From: Tolypeutes matacus
Lineage: Eukaryota > Chordata > Mammalia > Cingulata > Chlamyphoridae
Reading direction: 5' to 3'
DNA length: 64,000 bases
NCBI GenBank assembly: GCA_026826555.1
Contig: JAKSZT010000142.1
Span: forward strand, 1,349,833-1,413,832
This document shows, piece after piece, positions 46,254 to 57,984 of this stretch; the first letter of the stretch is position 1, and the number at the start of each line of letters is the position of its first letter. The position numbers and the translations under genes were made by a program. The notes under the pieces are model-generated. The model was not told the DNA's origin and searched no databases. It worked only from the letters and a program-made list of their open reading frames with translations.

Positions 46254-46935
46254 TGTTTTAGTTTGCCCAAGGCTGCAAATGCAAAAATACTACAAAAGGT
46301 TTGGCTTTTATAAAGGAGATTTATTTGGGGTAAAAGCTTACAGCTCTGAGGCTGTGAAAATGTTCAAATGAAAGCAGCATCAGAAAAGGTTGTCTCCTAG
46401 CAGATCCTGGAGACCTGCCACGTGGTGAGGCAAGACAGCGGGTCTGCTGGTCTCTCTCTGCTTTCTCCTGGAGTTCAGCTGTGGGCGATCTGGCATCTGT
46501 TCCTGGGCTTCATCTCTTTGAGCCTCTGGGGCTTCTCTGTCTTTCTACAGCTGTAGGTGAACCTGGAGTCGTCTTTCTCACAGGGCCAGGACAAAATGGT
46601 AAGGCTCCCTTTCCTGTGCATCTCTTTTTGTGTTCTAAGCTTATATAAGGCCCAGCAAGAGGGCAGAGACCAAACTTGAGTCACACCTCACTAACATAAG
46701 CTAATTAAAAATAAATCAGGGGGTGAGTGTAGCTCAGTGGTTGAGTGCCTGTTTCACATGTACGAGGTCCTCGGTTCAATACCTGGTACCTCTTTAAGAA
46801 AAAGGTGATCTAATTGAGTGATCTAATCAAAGATCTCTTAACCGAATTTAATGTGATCAAAGCATTCCCCATCCATGGGAATGGATTACTTAAAAAACAT
46901 ACACTTTTCTGGAATTCTCAATTCAAACGGTCACA
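46254..46935 (-). mobile_element. Solo LTR (ERVL/MaLR-like, class III type) with perfect 5-bp target duplication
   Basis: Termini read tgttttagtttgcc on the left and 'caaacggtcaca' on the right, so the minus strand runs TG...CA. The five bases gtggt occur directly outside both ends (46249-46253 and 46936-46940). The complement of 'ggagatttatttg' (about 46315) gives a polyadenylation-type AATAAA near the LTR's own 3' end. It is related to the LTR at 38620. A DAS-SINE sits inside at about 46718-46799. No internal retroviral sequence remains. Confidence 0.88.
46718..46799 (+). mobile_element. DAS-SINE monomer, strongly tRNA-Ala-like, inside the LTR
   Basis: 'gggggtgagtgtagctcagtg' (A box) and 'cctcggttcaatacctgg' (B box) keep a near-complete tRNA-Ala shape, with almost no SINE body or tail. 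It interrupts LTR sequence, so it is younger than the LTR. I see no clear target duplication. Confidence 0.85.
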
Positions 46936-46994
46936 GTGGTGGCACTTTTTTTTCCCTTTTAACTCTGCCCTGAGGGTGAAAATGGAAAATAGTG

Positions 46995-47165
46995 AATTGT
47001 AACCCTGAAAAAGCAAGTCATTTAACTGTTCTGATTCTCAGTATTCTTATATGTAAAATGGAATTTTTAATAACCATTTCACAGGAAAATGTGAGGCAAT
47101 GGGATATAATGGAAATAAAAGCATTTTATGAATAAACATTAAATAAATAGTGTTATTGCTATTAC
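46995..47165 (+). mobile_element. MIR SINE, sense
   Basis: 'caagtcatttaactgttctg', 'tctcagtattcttatatg' and 'taaaatggaatttttaataa' follow the MIR core, ending with 'taaataaatagtgttattg'. Confidence 0.65.
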
Positions 47166-47690
47166 TTTGAACAGGTTGTTTTGTAGGCACTGAGTTGGGG
47201 GAATGAAGTTCAGGGAATGTGCAATAATAGATTCTGGTTTTCATAAATTGAATGCATATAAATAATTAGTGCCATATTGGACTCAAAGAGATATGAGAGG
47301 AAAGATTCTTGAGAGCATTTAAGGTGGATAAACACAAACTAAAATCTATTTGGCATGTAATACATGATAACTACTGTACTACTCATTTTCACAAATAAAA
47401 TAATCATCTAAGATAGATACTATCGTCATTAATGAAGGTCAAGAAGAAGGAGGAGAAGGAGAAGAGGAAAAAGAAGCACCAGCAGCAGTGGAAGAACAGG
47501 GGGAGGGCAGAAGAGCAAAATGAGGAGGATGAGGAGGGAAATTTGAAATTCCCAGTAGCTATCTGATTTGATCTATTCTTCGTAGTGCCAAAGATACAGT
47601 CTTCCATTTCTAATTCTTACTTCACCCTTGGGTATATTTGATTTTTCAGTGATATGATATGGCTATAACCTATCACAGGTAGTACGACAA
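47166..47690. other. Intergenic DNA with a GA-rich tract at about 47438-47541
   Basis: The purine-rich run is made of GAAGAAG and GAGGAG units with CAG interruptions. No gene. Confidence 0.6.
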
Positions 47691-47694
47691 AAAT

Positions 47695-48640
47695 CTACAT
47701 GTCATAAATTTTAAAAAATATGATAAGTTTGACTACATAATTTCCTGCAGAGATTTAAAAAATATCCATCACAAATACAGTCAAACGAAAAGCTAGGTGA
47801 AAAAAGTAGAACTTATAGACAAAGTACAAATGTCTTTGCATGTAAAGAGCTCTTACAGACCAATAGCAAAAACTCAACAAGCCAATAGAAAATTTTGCAA
47901 AGAACATGAACATACAGTTTATTATTAATGTAATGGAAGTGGTTCTTGAACATATAAATAAATGCTCAAACTCAATGATAAGAAAATACAAGTAAAAGTA
48001 TAATGATATGCTTTTGTTCATCTATAGATTGGCAAAATTCCGAAAGTCTGATAGTATGTTGTGTAGTTCAGAGTGTGAGAAAATAGGAACTTTTAAACAT
48101 TGTTGCTAAATTTATACATTGAAACAATATACGGAGGGCAATTTTCAATATTAAATAAAATTTAAAATTTTTGAATTGATTATTCCACTTCTAGTATTTT
48201 ATCTTACAGATATACTCATAATTATATGAAAATATTTACATATTTATTGCAAACATTTTTAAGAATGAAATATTGAAAAATATCAATTAAAAAACCTAAA
48301 TGTCCATGAATGTAGATTCCTGAAATATATATACATCTATAAAATACAATGTTGTGCAGCTACTAAAAAAGAATGAGGGAGTTCTTTATGTGCTTTTGAG
48401 TATCTCAATGAAGTATTCATTTATGAGAAAATCAGAATGCATAACCATGTGCAAAGTATGCTACCATTTGTGTTTATCAGTATAAAATCATAAAATATAT
48501 TATTCAGATGCAATTGCTTATATATATACATAACTTAACTCTGGAAATATTAAAGAGTCTGGGGAAGAATGCTGCCTTTGATGATAGGAATTAGGTACCT
48601 GGGGTGGGGTATAAGAACTGGAAGATTTATTTTAAAATCT
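47695..48640 (+). mobile_element. L1 3'-end fragment, sense
   Basis: 'gccaatagaaaattttgc', 'agattggcaaaattcc', 'aaacctaaatgtccatgaa' and 'ataaaatacaatgttgtgc' appear in L1 3' order. No open frame. Confidence 0.7.
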
Positions 48641-48739
48641 TATTAAAACCACACTGTGGGAGATGTTTGTGTTGGATGTGGTGGGAGGTGTGGGAGGTGG
48701 GCAACATGGGAATCCCAGTGGGTTCCGTGTAATATTTTA

Positions 48740-48899
48740 GGTAATCTAAGCACCTCTTAAAATATATGTATATATATATATAAATAACATTTTTGTAAGC
48801 AAATACACATATATGCATATATATTTATATATCATTTTGCAAATGTTTGTATGTATTGTGAGAATTTTGATTTTTACCCATAAAAAAAAAAAAAAAAAA
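48740..48899 (+). mobile_element. Short L1-tail insert (copy B)
   Basis: About 160 bp beginning 'ggtaatctaagcacctctt', running through a TA-rich stretch and 'gcaaatacacatatatgc', and ending in A18. It is nearly identical to 51268-51431, including the left end. It also matches the complement of 19839-19983, the 3' tail of a longer L1. I see no clear target duplication. Confidence 0.8.
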
Positions 48900-49362
48900 T
48901 CTCACCACAACAGAGGCTGCTTGCTAATCACATAACATTAGAATGAATTATGGTGATTACAGCATGCTGAACACGGAGAGATTAAGCAATATCAACAGCA
49001 TAACCACAGCTGTGATGGTAGTGATGAAAAGGCGGTGCTTTCACAGCCCTGTGGTAATGGGTTTGATTGGGATTCGGAAAATCTTTGGTGAAAGATACTT
49101 TGCCCTTCCAGGATACCCTTTTCTAAACCACCTCCATAATAAGCAGAGTGACAATAACCCATTTTAACAGTGATAGAAAGGGCTTCAAAACATTCTCCTC
49201 TAGTATGCTGAGGTCCCACTAGCTACTTTTTACCGTTGTTGGTTTCTGAACCCTATGTGAAATTTTAATTTGTCCACTCTCATATTCCTTTTCTACATAT
49301 TTAACCTCTGAGGCAGACTTCATTTTCCCTAGGAAAATTTTAGGAATAATAAAGGAGAAGAG

Positions 49363-49364
<2 letters not shown>

Positions 49365-49394
<30 letters not shown>
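49365..49394. repeat. (TA)n microsatellite
   Basis: Fifteen uninterrupted TA units. Confidence 0.97.
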
Positions 49395-49395
<1 letters not shown>

Positions 49396-49855
49396 CATTA
49401 AAAATCTTACTTGACTTTCAATTTTGGTCATGATGGAAAAACAGATATAATATTTTCCCTCACAGGTTAAATAAATTGCAAAGTGGAAAAAATATATTAA
49501 ATAGTGATTTTCTGGCATCGGACAACAGGCAGTAAAGAACAAAACCTAAGAGAAGAGGAACACGCAAGGTGCACTCTATTAATTTTCTAGCTTACAGTCT
49601 GGAGAGAGTCTCCAGGCTTTAGTAGAGGAAGGCAACACAAACAAACCTGATAGTCTCCTTGAATAAAGGAGAGAAAATTTGCAGTTCAAAGAAGTCAAAA
49701 TGGCTAGAATTTGCACAGCAAAATGCTAGAGAAGGAACTGCACAGAAAGACGCTACAGAGAGTTGCAGAGGACTATCTCCAAGTATTTGGTTAAATATTA
49801 ATCTGTGCATATGTGTGAGGAAGGTTTATGAAACTCAGGAAAAATAACCAGGAGA
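49395..49855. other. Intergenic DNA, nothing recognised
   Basis: No gene. Short frames show no protein features. Confidence 0.4.
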
Positions 49856-49859
49856 GGAG

Positions 49860-50440
49860 TGGGGGATAGAGAAGCAGAACAATCCTAAAGCTCACACAGG
49901 ATAGGGATTAGTTTATGTCCCCACCAGCCAGAGTGGAATATTGGGTATTTGATAGAGTTTTAGCAGAGTATTGTTCTAGAAGTGCTGAAAAATCAGCTCT
50001 AGACTAAAAGCCAATCTGGACCTGCACTACAAGGTAAATTAACTGTGTCATGGAACAAAATCTAGCAATATTTGCAGGAATACAGGGAAAAAAAGAAATA
50101 TAGAAAAAAACATTGCAAAATTCACAATGCATAGCTAAAACTTAAAAACTACCAGATATTCAAAGAAGCAGGAACATATGGCCAATAATGAGGAGAAAAA
50201 ACAACCAACAAAAAGAGACTGAGAAAAGGAATAAATGATAAAATTATCAGGCAATATTCTTGAAACAGCTATTCAAAATATACTCCATCTAGTTGAGATG
50301 GTAGAGGAAAACATGAACATAATGTAGAAAGAAATAGAAGAGATAAAAAAGATGCATATCAAATTTCTATAGATGAAAATTGCAACAGCTGAGACGAAAT
50401 ATACACAGGATGGGATTAAGATCGCTTTAGACTCTGAACG
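49860..50440 (+). mobile_element. HAL1/L1 ORF1-region fragment, sense
   Basis: 'caaagaagcaggaacatatgg', 'aacagctattcaaaatata', 'gaaaacatgaacataatg' and 'agatgaaaattgcaacagc' match the LINE ORF1 coiled-coil region in sense. Broken by stops. Confidence 0.65.
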
Positions 50441-50639
50441 TAATGTGTTTTTCCCTCCCTTTTGGTTTCTGATTTTTCATTGTTTTAAGCAATTTGTTTA
50501 TAATGTGGAACTTTTCAAGCTTCTTCTCATGTGGTTCACTGAGTTTCTTAGATCTCTGGGCTTATAATTTCATCATATTTGAAAAAAATACTGTCTTAAT
50601 ATTAGTCTTAATGTAGTTTTACATTAGAAGTCTTTATAA

Positions 50640-50785
50640 ATGATAGTGTATGTGTTTCTTCAAGATTTCTTCGGTTTATCTTGTTTCTTAGCATTTCTAT
50701 AGAAGTTTCAGAATCAGCCTGTCAGTTATCTCAGATATATAATTGGGATTTTGATTGGGATGACATTGAATCTGTAAATAAAAAA
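50640..50785 (-). mobile_element. L1 ORF2 fragment, antisense
   Basis: 'ttgggattttgattgggatg' and 'acattgaatctgtaaata' are the complement of an L1 ORF2 segment. Confidence 0.5.
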
Positions 50786-50799
50786 AGCATGTATATATA

Positions 50800-52285
50800 G
50801 TCACCTAATTTATGAAAAAGGTAATGCTGAAGAGTAGGGTGGAGAAATGGTGCTTGGTCAATTGCATAACTACATTTAAAAAAAAAGAAACAAACAAACA
50901 AAAAAAACATGGGCCCTAACCTCACACAATTCATAAAAATTAATTCTAGATAATGTATATATTTCATAAAAATTAGAAAATATAAAATATAAAAGTTTTT
51001 AGAAGATGCTTATCATGACTTTTAGTTAAGCAAAGATTTCTTATATAAGACAGAAGAAAACGATGTTAAATTTCATTAAAATATGCCATCATCAAAAGAC
51101 ATCATTAAGAGAGTGAAAATGCAAGTCACAATGAGGGAGAATATATTTATTATACACATATGAAACAAAGAACGTGAACATAGAATATTAACAAAATGCC
51201 TACAAATCCATAAAAAACAGGCAGATTATCTAATAGACAAGAGGGTAAAAACTTAATTAGGTATTTTGGGTAATCTAAGCACCTCTTAAAATATATGTAT
51301 ATATATATATAAATAACATTTTTGTAAGCAAATACACATATATGCATATATATTTATATATCATTTTGCAAATGTTTGTATGTATTGTGAGAATTTTGAT
51401 TTTTACCCATAATAAAAAAACAAAACAAAACAAAACTTAATCAGGCACTTTACAAAAGAAGTGGTCAAGAAACACATGAAAATTTGCTTAACTTCAGTCC
51501 TTATCAGGGATTTGAAAATTGAAATTACAATGAGATATCTCTTTAGACACACCAGAATGGCTAAATTGAAAAGGTTATACCATCCTGTGTAGTGATAAGG
51601 ATGTGGAGCAACAGGAACTCTCAGACCTTGCTACAAGGACATAAATTTGTACAGCCATTTTCCAAAACTGATTAGCAGTATCTACTAAGTTGAACATGTT
51701 ATACTCTATCACACACCAATTCTTTCCTAATTATATGCCCAACATATACACATTTACATCTTTATTAAAATACAGGTACCAAAAATAAACCAAAAATAAA
51801 AAACAATAAATAAAAGACATGTACATAAATGTTCATAACAGTCCTCTAATCCCAAACTGTAAACAAGCCATATGTCCACCAACAAAAACAAATAAATTGT
51901 GGTATATTTGTAATAGTATAGTATGCAGCAATAAGAATACAAGATCCATAAGAGTATACAACATGTATGAATGTTGAGGGAAAAGGAAGACAAAAATATT
52001 ACCTATTGCACTATTCCATTTATGTAAATTTCAAAAATAGGCAAAATTAATCTATTATGTTAGAAATCAGGATACTGGTCACTCTTGGGCCAAGGCAGTT
52101 ACTAGTAGGAAGGTGATAAGGGGGTAGCTTCTGTGGGTTGATAATAATTTGTTTCTTGAATTGTGAAACAGTCACGTGTCTGTGTTCATGTTGTGGTAAT
52201 TCATCAGTTCATCAAGCTGTACATTTATATTTTGTGAAATTTTTTATGTGTATATTATACTTTAATAAATAGTTCACTTGAAATA
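50800..52285 (+). mobile_element. L1 3' end, sense, with embedded short insert
   Basis: 'catcatcaaaagacatcatt', 'gacaagagggtaaaaactt', 'acaccagaatggctaaatt', 'ccatatgtccaccaacaaa' and 'tcatcaagctgtacattta' then 'actttaataaatag' give the full L1 3' order to its end. It is interrupted by the insert at 51268-51431. Confidence 0.85.
51268..51431 (+). mobile_element. Short L1-tail insert (copy C) with target duplication
   Basis: About 164 bp starting 'gggtaatctaagcacctc' and ending in a CAAAA-type tail. The 20 bases at 51248-51267 recur at 51432-51451 with three changes, bounding the insert exactly inside the older L1. Nearly identical to copy B at 48740. Confidence 0.88.
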
Positions 52286-52329
52286 AAAAATATTAAGGGT
52301 AGCCTTAAGTGAAACACTAATTTATTTAA

Positions 52330-53500
52330 AAATATTTATAAAGCATCTATCATGTCCTAGGCTGGCTATCAGTAATACACTGATGAGCAAGACAGACAAG
52401 ATCTCAGACCTAGTAGAACACAAAGATATTTAATCAAATAATAACTATGGAATGTGAATTGCTTTGAAGGACAGTTAAATTGGAAGGTACATGGCTAAAG
52501 CACCCCACCTAGTCCAAGAGCAGGTATGACAAATCTGAGACCTAAAGTATGTTAGCAAAGAGAAAACAAGGCTCTTCCTGTCATAGAACTCAACCTACAA
52601 AGGCTTGATGATGCAAAAATTGCCACATAAGAAGAACTAAAAGAAGCCCAGTATGATCCAAGTTTATATTTTCGGGAGTTGAGTGAGTCAGAGATGCTTA
52701 AATATCCATCAAATTCTGTTTCTTCTTCCACAATTTAGAGTTGTTGCTGGAAAATGGCTGCCCAGTCAGGGACTACATTTCTCTGCTGTCCACAGTATGC
52801 CTTAACCCTCTATCCCTATCTGATGCAGATGGAAGATCAAAAATGTGGAAAGAGCCTAGGTTACTCAATAACTGCATAGATGACCAACCACAGTTACATG
52901 AACAGAAATATAATTCTGTTTAAGCACCAGGAAATTAATGAAATTTTGTTACAATAGCTAGAATTATCCAAACTAATACACAGGGAGATTGGAAAACAAG
53001 ACTGGGGAGAGAAACCAATTTTAGAAGGAACTTTTAAGCCTCATTCAAGAATCTAGACTTCATTGGAAGGGCAATGGACACACCTTGAGGGGTTTAAGGC
53101 AGCTGAGGATTTGTAAGTTTTTACATTAAGAAAGATCAATCTGATTGGTTACAGGGAATGCATTAGAAATATGAAAGACTTAAGAAAAGAGATTGGTTAT
53201 TAATCCATTATTGCATGAATCTAGGGTAGATGATGTTGGGCTAGAAGATGATGGCAGAAGGGATAGAAACAACTCAACAGATTTGGAAATAGTAAAAGTC
53301 CATATAGTTAAGCCCTGTTGATTGACCACATTTGAAAGTGATGGAAAATCAAGATTGATTCTCAGGTTTCTTGCTTGGGGAACTAGCAAGAGGATACTTG
53401 GCTCAGTGGGGAATTCATTCATTAATTTTTTGAGTATTCAATATGTGCCAAATATGGGGAAGATGAGTTTAGTTTTGTACATAATGGATTTTGAAGTGTG
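52330..53500 (-). mobile_element. L2 fragment(s), antisense
   Basis: It starts 'aaagcatctatcatgtcctag' and 'gagcaagacagacaagatc', the antisense L2 3' end. From 53040, 'cattggaagggcaatggac' and 'gatgatggcagaaggg' continue the antisense L2 ORF2 order. The middle (about 52560-53030) is less certain. Confidence 0.55.
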
Positions 53501-53765
53501 TATAAGAAACTAAGTGGAGATGTTCAGTAGATAACTGGATATATAGTAGAGAGAAAACATGGTATTTAAAATCAGAACTAACTTGATTGCCTTCCTCTCA
53601 CGAGATAATGACATAATTCTTCCTAAGACCAAAATGCTCTACTTAATGATATATCTTGGAATATTTTTTGCAAGTTTTTAGCAGACAGCTAAAGCAACAG
53701 GATAAATTGGTGTAGTTTTAATTGAATGATGAGGTATAAAATCAGATTACAAAGGGTTGACAAGT

Positions 53766-54320
53766 GTATTAGTCAGGGTCCCATAATAAAACAGCAAACT
53801 AAGCAGAGATTTTGAATAAAATATAAAGGGGAACCTATTTACAAAAGTCTTTGCAGGGTTAAGTGAGGCACCCAAGTACCAATAGCAGCAGGAATAGTTA
53901 CCATCTTCAGCCTGAAGAAACAAAAGGAGAGAATGGAGGTGAAAGCTGGAGTCATGAAGGGTGCTACAAGATCTTAAGTAGTCAAGGATGAAATTACTTC
54001 CAGAATCTTAGTGATGAGGCAGGGAGAAGGGGAAGAGCTATCCAGACCTCTCTCTGACCTTGCACTCCAATCTCTTGTCAGGATCTTTAACTCTCCAACC
54101 CAAATACAAAACAGAGGGCAAAGAAGGGTAATGTGGCCCATAGGGGTCAGTTCACAGGTGCTCAGAGCAGAAAAGGTTGAAGAATAAACTCTCTCACAGC
54201 TCCCAATCTCAGGGCTATCTTCCAGGGAAGGGCAGGATGTCAGTATTTCACATCCTGCCCCAGCTACAGTTAATGAGGCTAAATTCTGGGCTAGTGTAGC
54301 CAAGTATCTACACTAGCTTG
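53766..54320 (-). mobile_element. Probable MaLR/MLT1-type LTR, antisense
   Basis: It opens with 'tgtattagtcagggtcccat', the usual antisense beginning of this LTR class, followed by 'gaataaaatataaagggg'. The far end is not clear, and I found no target duplication. Confidence 0.5.
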
Positions 54321-54979
54321 TGGACTAGAGGCTCTGCCTTGGGTGCAATGCCACTGATAAAAGGCCCTGATCACCATTGTCCTAGCTCTGAAGGAGCTGG
54401 GTCCACTACATGCCAAGCCAAGAAGTCCTCAACTGTGACGATTGCACACCCCCCAATTTTCATTACCCACCTCCCCCACTCCACCTAGCACTGATCTCCT
54501 AGAACAGGGACACTCAGAGAAAAGTGCATCATTTTCCTCACCCCCAGCTCCAGAGCCTTGTTTGGAGATTATGTCTGGAGGGAAAAGCAGACCATAATGC
54601 AGAAAGCTCCTAATCTCAACTGACTTAATTTGCAATAGAGTGTGAAAAGTTCAAGTTTAAGAGAACTCTCAAAATCAGTGGAGGTTGTGGTGAAAGGCTA
54701 TCAGGAGAAGATTAATGGAGCCATTGGACACAGAGAATAAATTATAGTCAGTATGGTTTGCCCAAAAGAACCTGATAGGGAAATTGCTGCTAGGGGATCA
54801 GAAACAAATGTCAAACTCAGACTTCCAGGAGCCTAAAATCACTGGTTCAGTCTGTGAGCAATTTATGCCCCAGGGAATTAATAGAAATAATAGAGCAATC
54901 TGCTGGCAGTTAGTGAAATTTAACAACTGGGTGGGGACAGAGGACTGGGAAAGAGCCAGTGAAAAGAAGCCTTACCAAA

Positions 54980-55690
54980 GCCACTGTCATCCCAGGGAAC
55001 ATAACAAAGTCAACTAAAATAATCTAACCACTCACTAAACAAATAAGCAAATATTAATAAGAAGCCCCAGAGGAAGGCAGGGGGCTAGAGCTCATTAATA
55101 TATTATCAAAAATATCTGTTTCCAACAAAAAATTATGAGACATGCAAAGAAACAGAAAATTATGACCCATACACCGTGGGAAAAAAGCACCAACAGAAAC
55201 TGCTTGTGTTGCAACTGGGTGTCAGATTTAATAGACAAAGCTTCAAAGTAGCAATTATAAATATGTTCAAAGAACTGAAAAAAAACCATGATTAAATAAG
55301 TAAGGAAACATGGTAATGTCACATCAAATAGTGAGTATCAATAAAGAGACAAAAGTTATATTAAAAAGTACCAAATTAAAATTCTAGAGTTGAAAATTAC
55401 AATTACTGAAATGAAAAAGTCACCAGAGGAGCTCAACAACAGAACTGAACTGGTAGAAGAAAAAATTAATAACTTGAAGACAGATCTATGGAAATGATGC
55501 AGTCCTAAGAACAGAGAACAAAGAGTGAGGACAAAAAGCAGATTCTTAGAAAAATGAGGCACACTAGTAAGCCCTTCAACATATATGTGACAGGAATACC
55601 AAAGGAGAGGAGAGAGAGAGAAAGGAACAGAAAACATATTCAAAGAAGTAATGCCTGAAAATCTGCATTTTCTTACATTAGACTTTAGTT
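54980..55690 (+). mobile_element. HAL1/L1 ORF1-region fragment, sense
   Basis: 'aattatgacccatacacc', 'ttgaaaattacaattactg', 'gaggagctcaacaacagaac' and 'ttgaagacagatctatgg' match the ORF1 coiled-coil region of HAL1-type LINEs. 'gtgacaggaataccaaag' marks the start of its RNA-binding domain. Not open. Confidence 0.65.
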
Positions 55691-55732
55691 TACATACAGC
55701 TGTTCAGGAATACACACACAAAAAGAAAAAGG

Positions 55733-55893
55733 TTAGCGGCTGTGGCTCAATCAGTGGGGCTCCCGTTTGCCATGTGAGAGGACCCGGGTTCGGTTCCCGG
55801 GACCTCCTGGTGGGGGCAGGCCCACCCGTGCGGCGTGGTTGGCTGGCCCGGTGAGCGCGGACAGCAAGGGGGGGATAAATGAATAAATAAATA

Positions 55894-55925
<32 letters not shown>
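55733..55925 (+). mobile_element. GC-rich tRNA-derived SINE, distinct from the dimeric type
   Basis: 'gcggctgtggctcaatcagtg' (A box) and 'acccgggttcggttcccg' (B box) head a GC-rich body of about 65 bases with several CpGs. An ATAAA-rich stretch and A26 tail follow. The body after the B box is unlike the other SINEs here. The CpGs argue for recent insertion. An AAAAAGAAA motif on both sides may be a short target duplication. Confidence 0.8.
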
Positions 55926-56009
55926 GAAATGGAGCAAATGGAGAGAAAACAAAACAGCAAAGATGTGAATGAGGGGGTGGTGAGATGAGAAAAGTAGTGA
56001 TAAGGGAAG

Positions 56010-56430
56010 TGCTGGGACCCTAACACCCTTCAGCAGAAACCCACAGCTTTAGGAAAATAAACTCCCCTCCGTCCCTTTCTCCCCTCCTCCCTGCTCCTTT
56101 TTCCATGTAATCCACCTCAGGAAGATAAGCACTCCCTGCCTGCCCCTTTGAATTGAAATTCACAACTTTAAACAGATAATGACTCTTTTCCTCCCTAATG
56201 GCCCTCTGCTTTTAGGAAGATAAGCTAACCTCTCTCCTCTGCTTTTGTAACCCTGCCTGCCTGCTTGCTCAGGTATTTGCCTGCTTAGTGTTCCTATATA
56301 AACTTACGAAAATCAAAAAACAGGACTCAGAACTTGGAGACTGAATTCTCCTCTGGGCCCGTGTGTAATAAAACTTCATTCATCCGTACCCTCAAGAGTG
56401 CCACTTGGGTTTCTCCTGCTGGCTGTAACA
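56010..56430 (+). mobile_element. Solo LTR, class I-like endogenous retrovirus
   Basis: 421 bp running tgctgggaccc ... ggctgtaaca, with TG and CA termini. A TATA box (tatataa, 56295-56301), an AATAAA at 56367-56372 and a following short U5-like stretch give a complete U3-R-U5 plan. Flanking 4-mers gaag and gtag are a possible one-mismatch target duplication. U3 holds repeated 'aggaagataagc' and 'aggaaaataaac' motifs. No gag, pol or env sequence is attached, consistent with LTR-LTR recombination. Confidence 0.8.
56295..56301 (+). promoter_or_regulatory. TATA box of the solo LTR
   Basis: tatataa placed about 70 bases before the polyadenylation signal, the usual LTR spacing. Confidence 0.6.
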
Positions 56431-57358
56431 GTAGGAAAGTGATGTAATTATCTCACTCAAGAAGTTTGGGTATAAATGAAGAAGAGTTTATAGTTGGAGA
56501 AGATAAGCTAAGAACTCAAGTTTCTTAAAATGGAGAAAGTGGATGGAATCAAGATTAAAGGTAATGAGATTGGTTTAGATAATACAGGTAAAGTTAATCT
56601 AGTACAAAAACCATATTACCAGAACTTATGTAAAGAAAATCCACATGTCCTGCTCTAGAGGGTGAGGATGATGAACAAAGCCATTTGCTACACTTTCTCC
56701 CCCCTTCCATTACATAGGTCCGTAATGATTAAACCTTTCATTGACCATCTATGAAAGAAGGAATCTAATTCTGTGAGGTATAATTTTTTTCCACCTTAAT
56801 TATCTTGCACAAAAAATGTTCAGCAATAAAAATTAGCTCCTTTTCCACCAGGTTCTAGATATATGGGCTGATTTAAGTTTTGTCTTGCCTTAAAAGAAGA
56901 CCAGGAGTCTCTAAATCTTTCTTTAAAATATTTGGTTTTAGTTTTCAGTTTTGGGCTCAGTTCTGACCATTAAAGTTAAAATATAATTTAGTACGTGGAT
57001 GTTGTATGAAATTTTTCTACTGATGTGCTTCCAAATAGGTACAATAAAATATGGAGAAAGGAAGCAAAGTAAAGTCAACTGGGCTGTGGAGCTAGTGTCA
57101 CCAGCTCATTTATATTTCTGTGGCTGCAACCCAGATCTTCCACTGTTTTTAATAAATAATTCATTTTCCACATCAACCTATCAGTGCACTAGAAGCATAA
57201 CAAAAACATGGTCACTCATCTGAGTGAAAAGAAAATTTTGCTGATTGTTCATTTTATTGGCTTGTAAATTCAATCTTTAAGAAATTACTTATCATTTATT
57301 TGTTTATACTATTCAAGACATCTTTATGGTAATCTAGAATTAAATGATATTAATTAGA
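56431..57358. other. Intergenic DNA, nothing recognised
   Basis: AT-rich, no named repeat. Confidence 0.4.
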
Positions 57359-57359
57359 T

Positions 57360-57780
57360 GTTGTTACATAGCAAGCCACCCCAAGACTTACTGGTTTAAA
57401 ACAATGACCATTTTATACCTCAAACGAGGTGGTTCATTTCTCTGGTCTGGGCAATCATGATGGATTTCTAGCAGGCTGCTTCATGCATTTGGAAGCTGAG
57501 TGATCTAGAATGATCTCACTCATGGCTCTGGTGGTTGGCAGGCTGCACCAGCAGCTGACTGACTGTCAGCCAATGCCTGGTTCTTTCCACATAAAAATCA
57601 GGCCTCTCATCAGTGACGTGCTGGAGCAGGCTCATGCCAACCCATGAAAACTCATTGTTAAATTATCAAGGATTTTGTGAGTTGTTTTTAAACCATTGGT
57701 GGTTCAAATCTGTCATAGTGGGAATATTTACACTGTGGAATTTGCCAACCACTATAAATTATGGTCTCCCCAACTTCTAG
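57360..57780 (-). mobile_element. Ancient interspersed repeat, probably LTR-derived, then an unassigned segment
   Basis: 'agcaagccaccccaagactt' and 'actggtttaaaacaatgac' recall the antisense 3' end of ancient mammalian LTRs. From about 57620 'ggctcatgccaacccatg' and 'aaaccattggtggttcaaa' look like another old repeat. Families not certain. Confidence 0.35.
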
Positions 57781-57984
57781 AGTTGGTTTGTAAATATTTA
57801 GCTGCATACCACTGCCTCTCATCCTCTAGTGGGTGACTTTGGACTCATTCATATTGTGGTCTCAGGATTTTAACAGCAGCAATAGACAGTAGCCCCAGTG
57901 CAAAAGCGCTCTTCATTTTTCTGCTTGCATCACATGTAATATTGCCTTGTTGGGCAAAAAAAGACACATGACTAAGCCCTTAGT

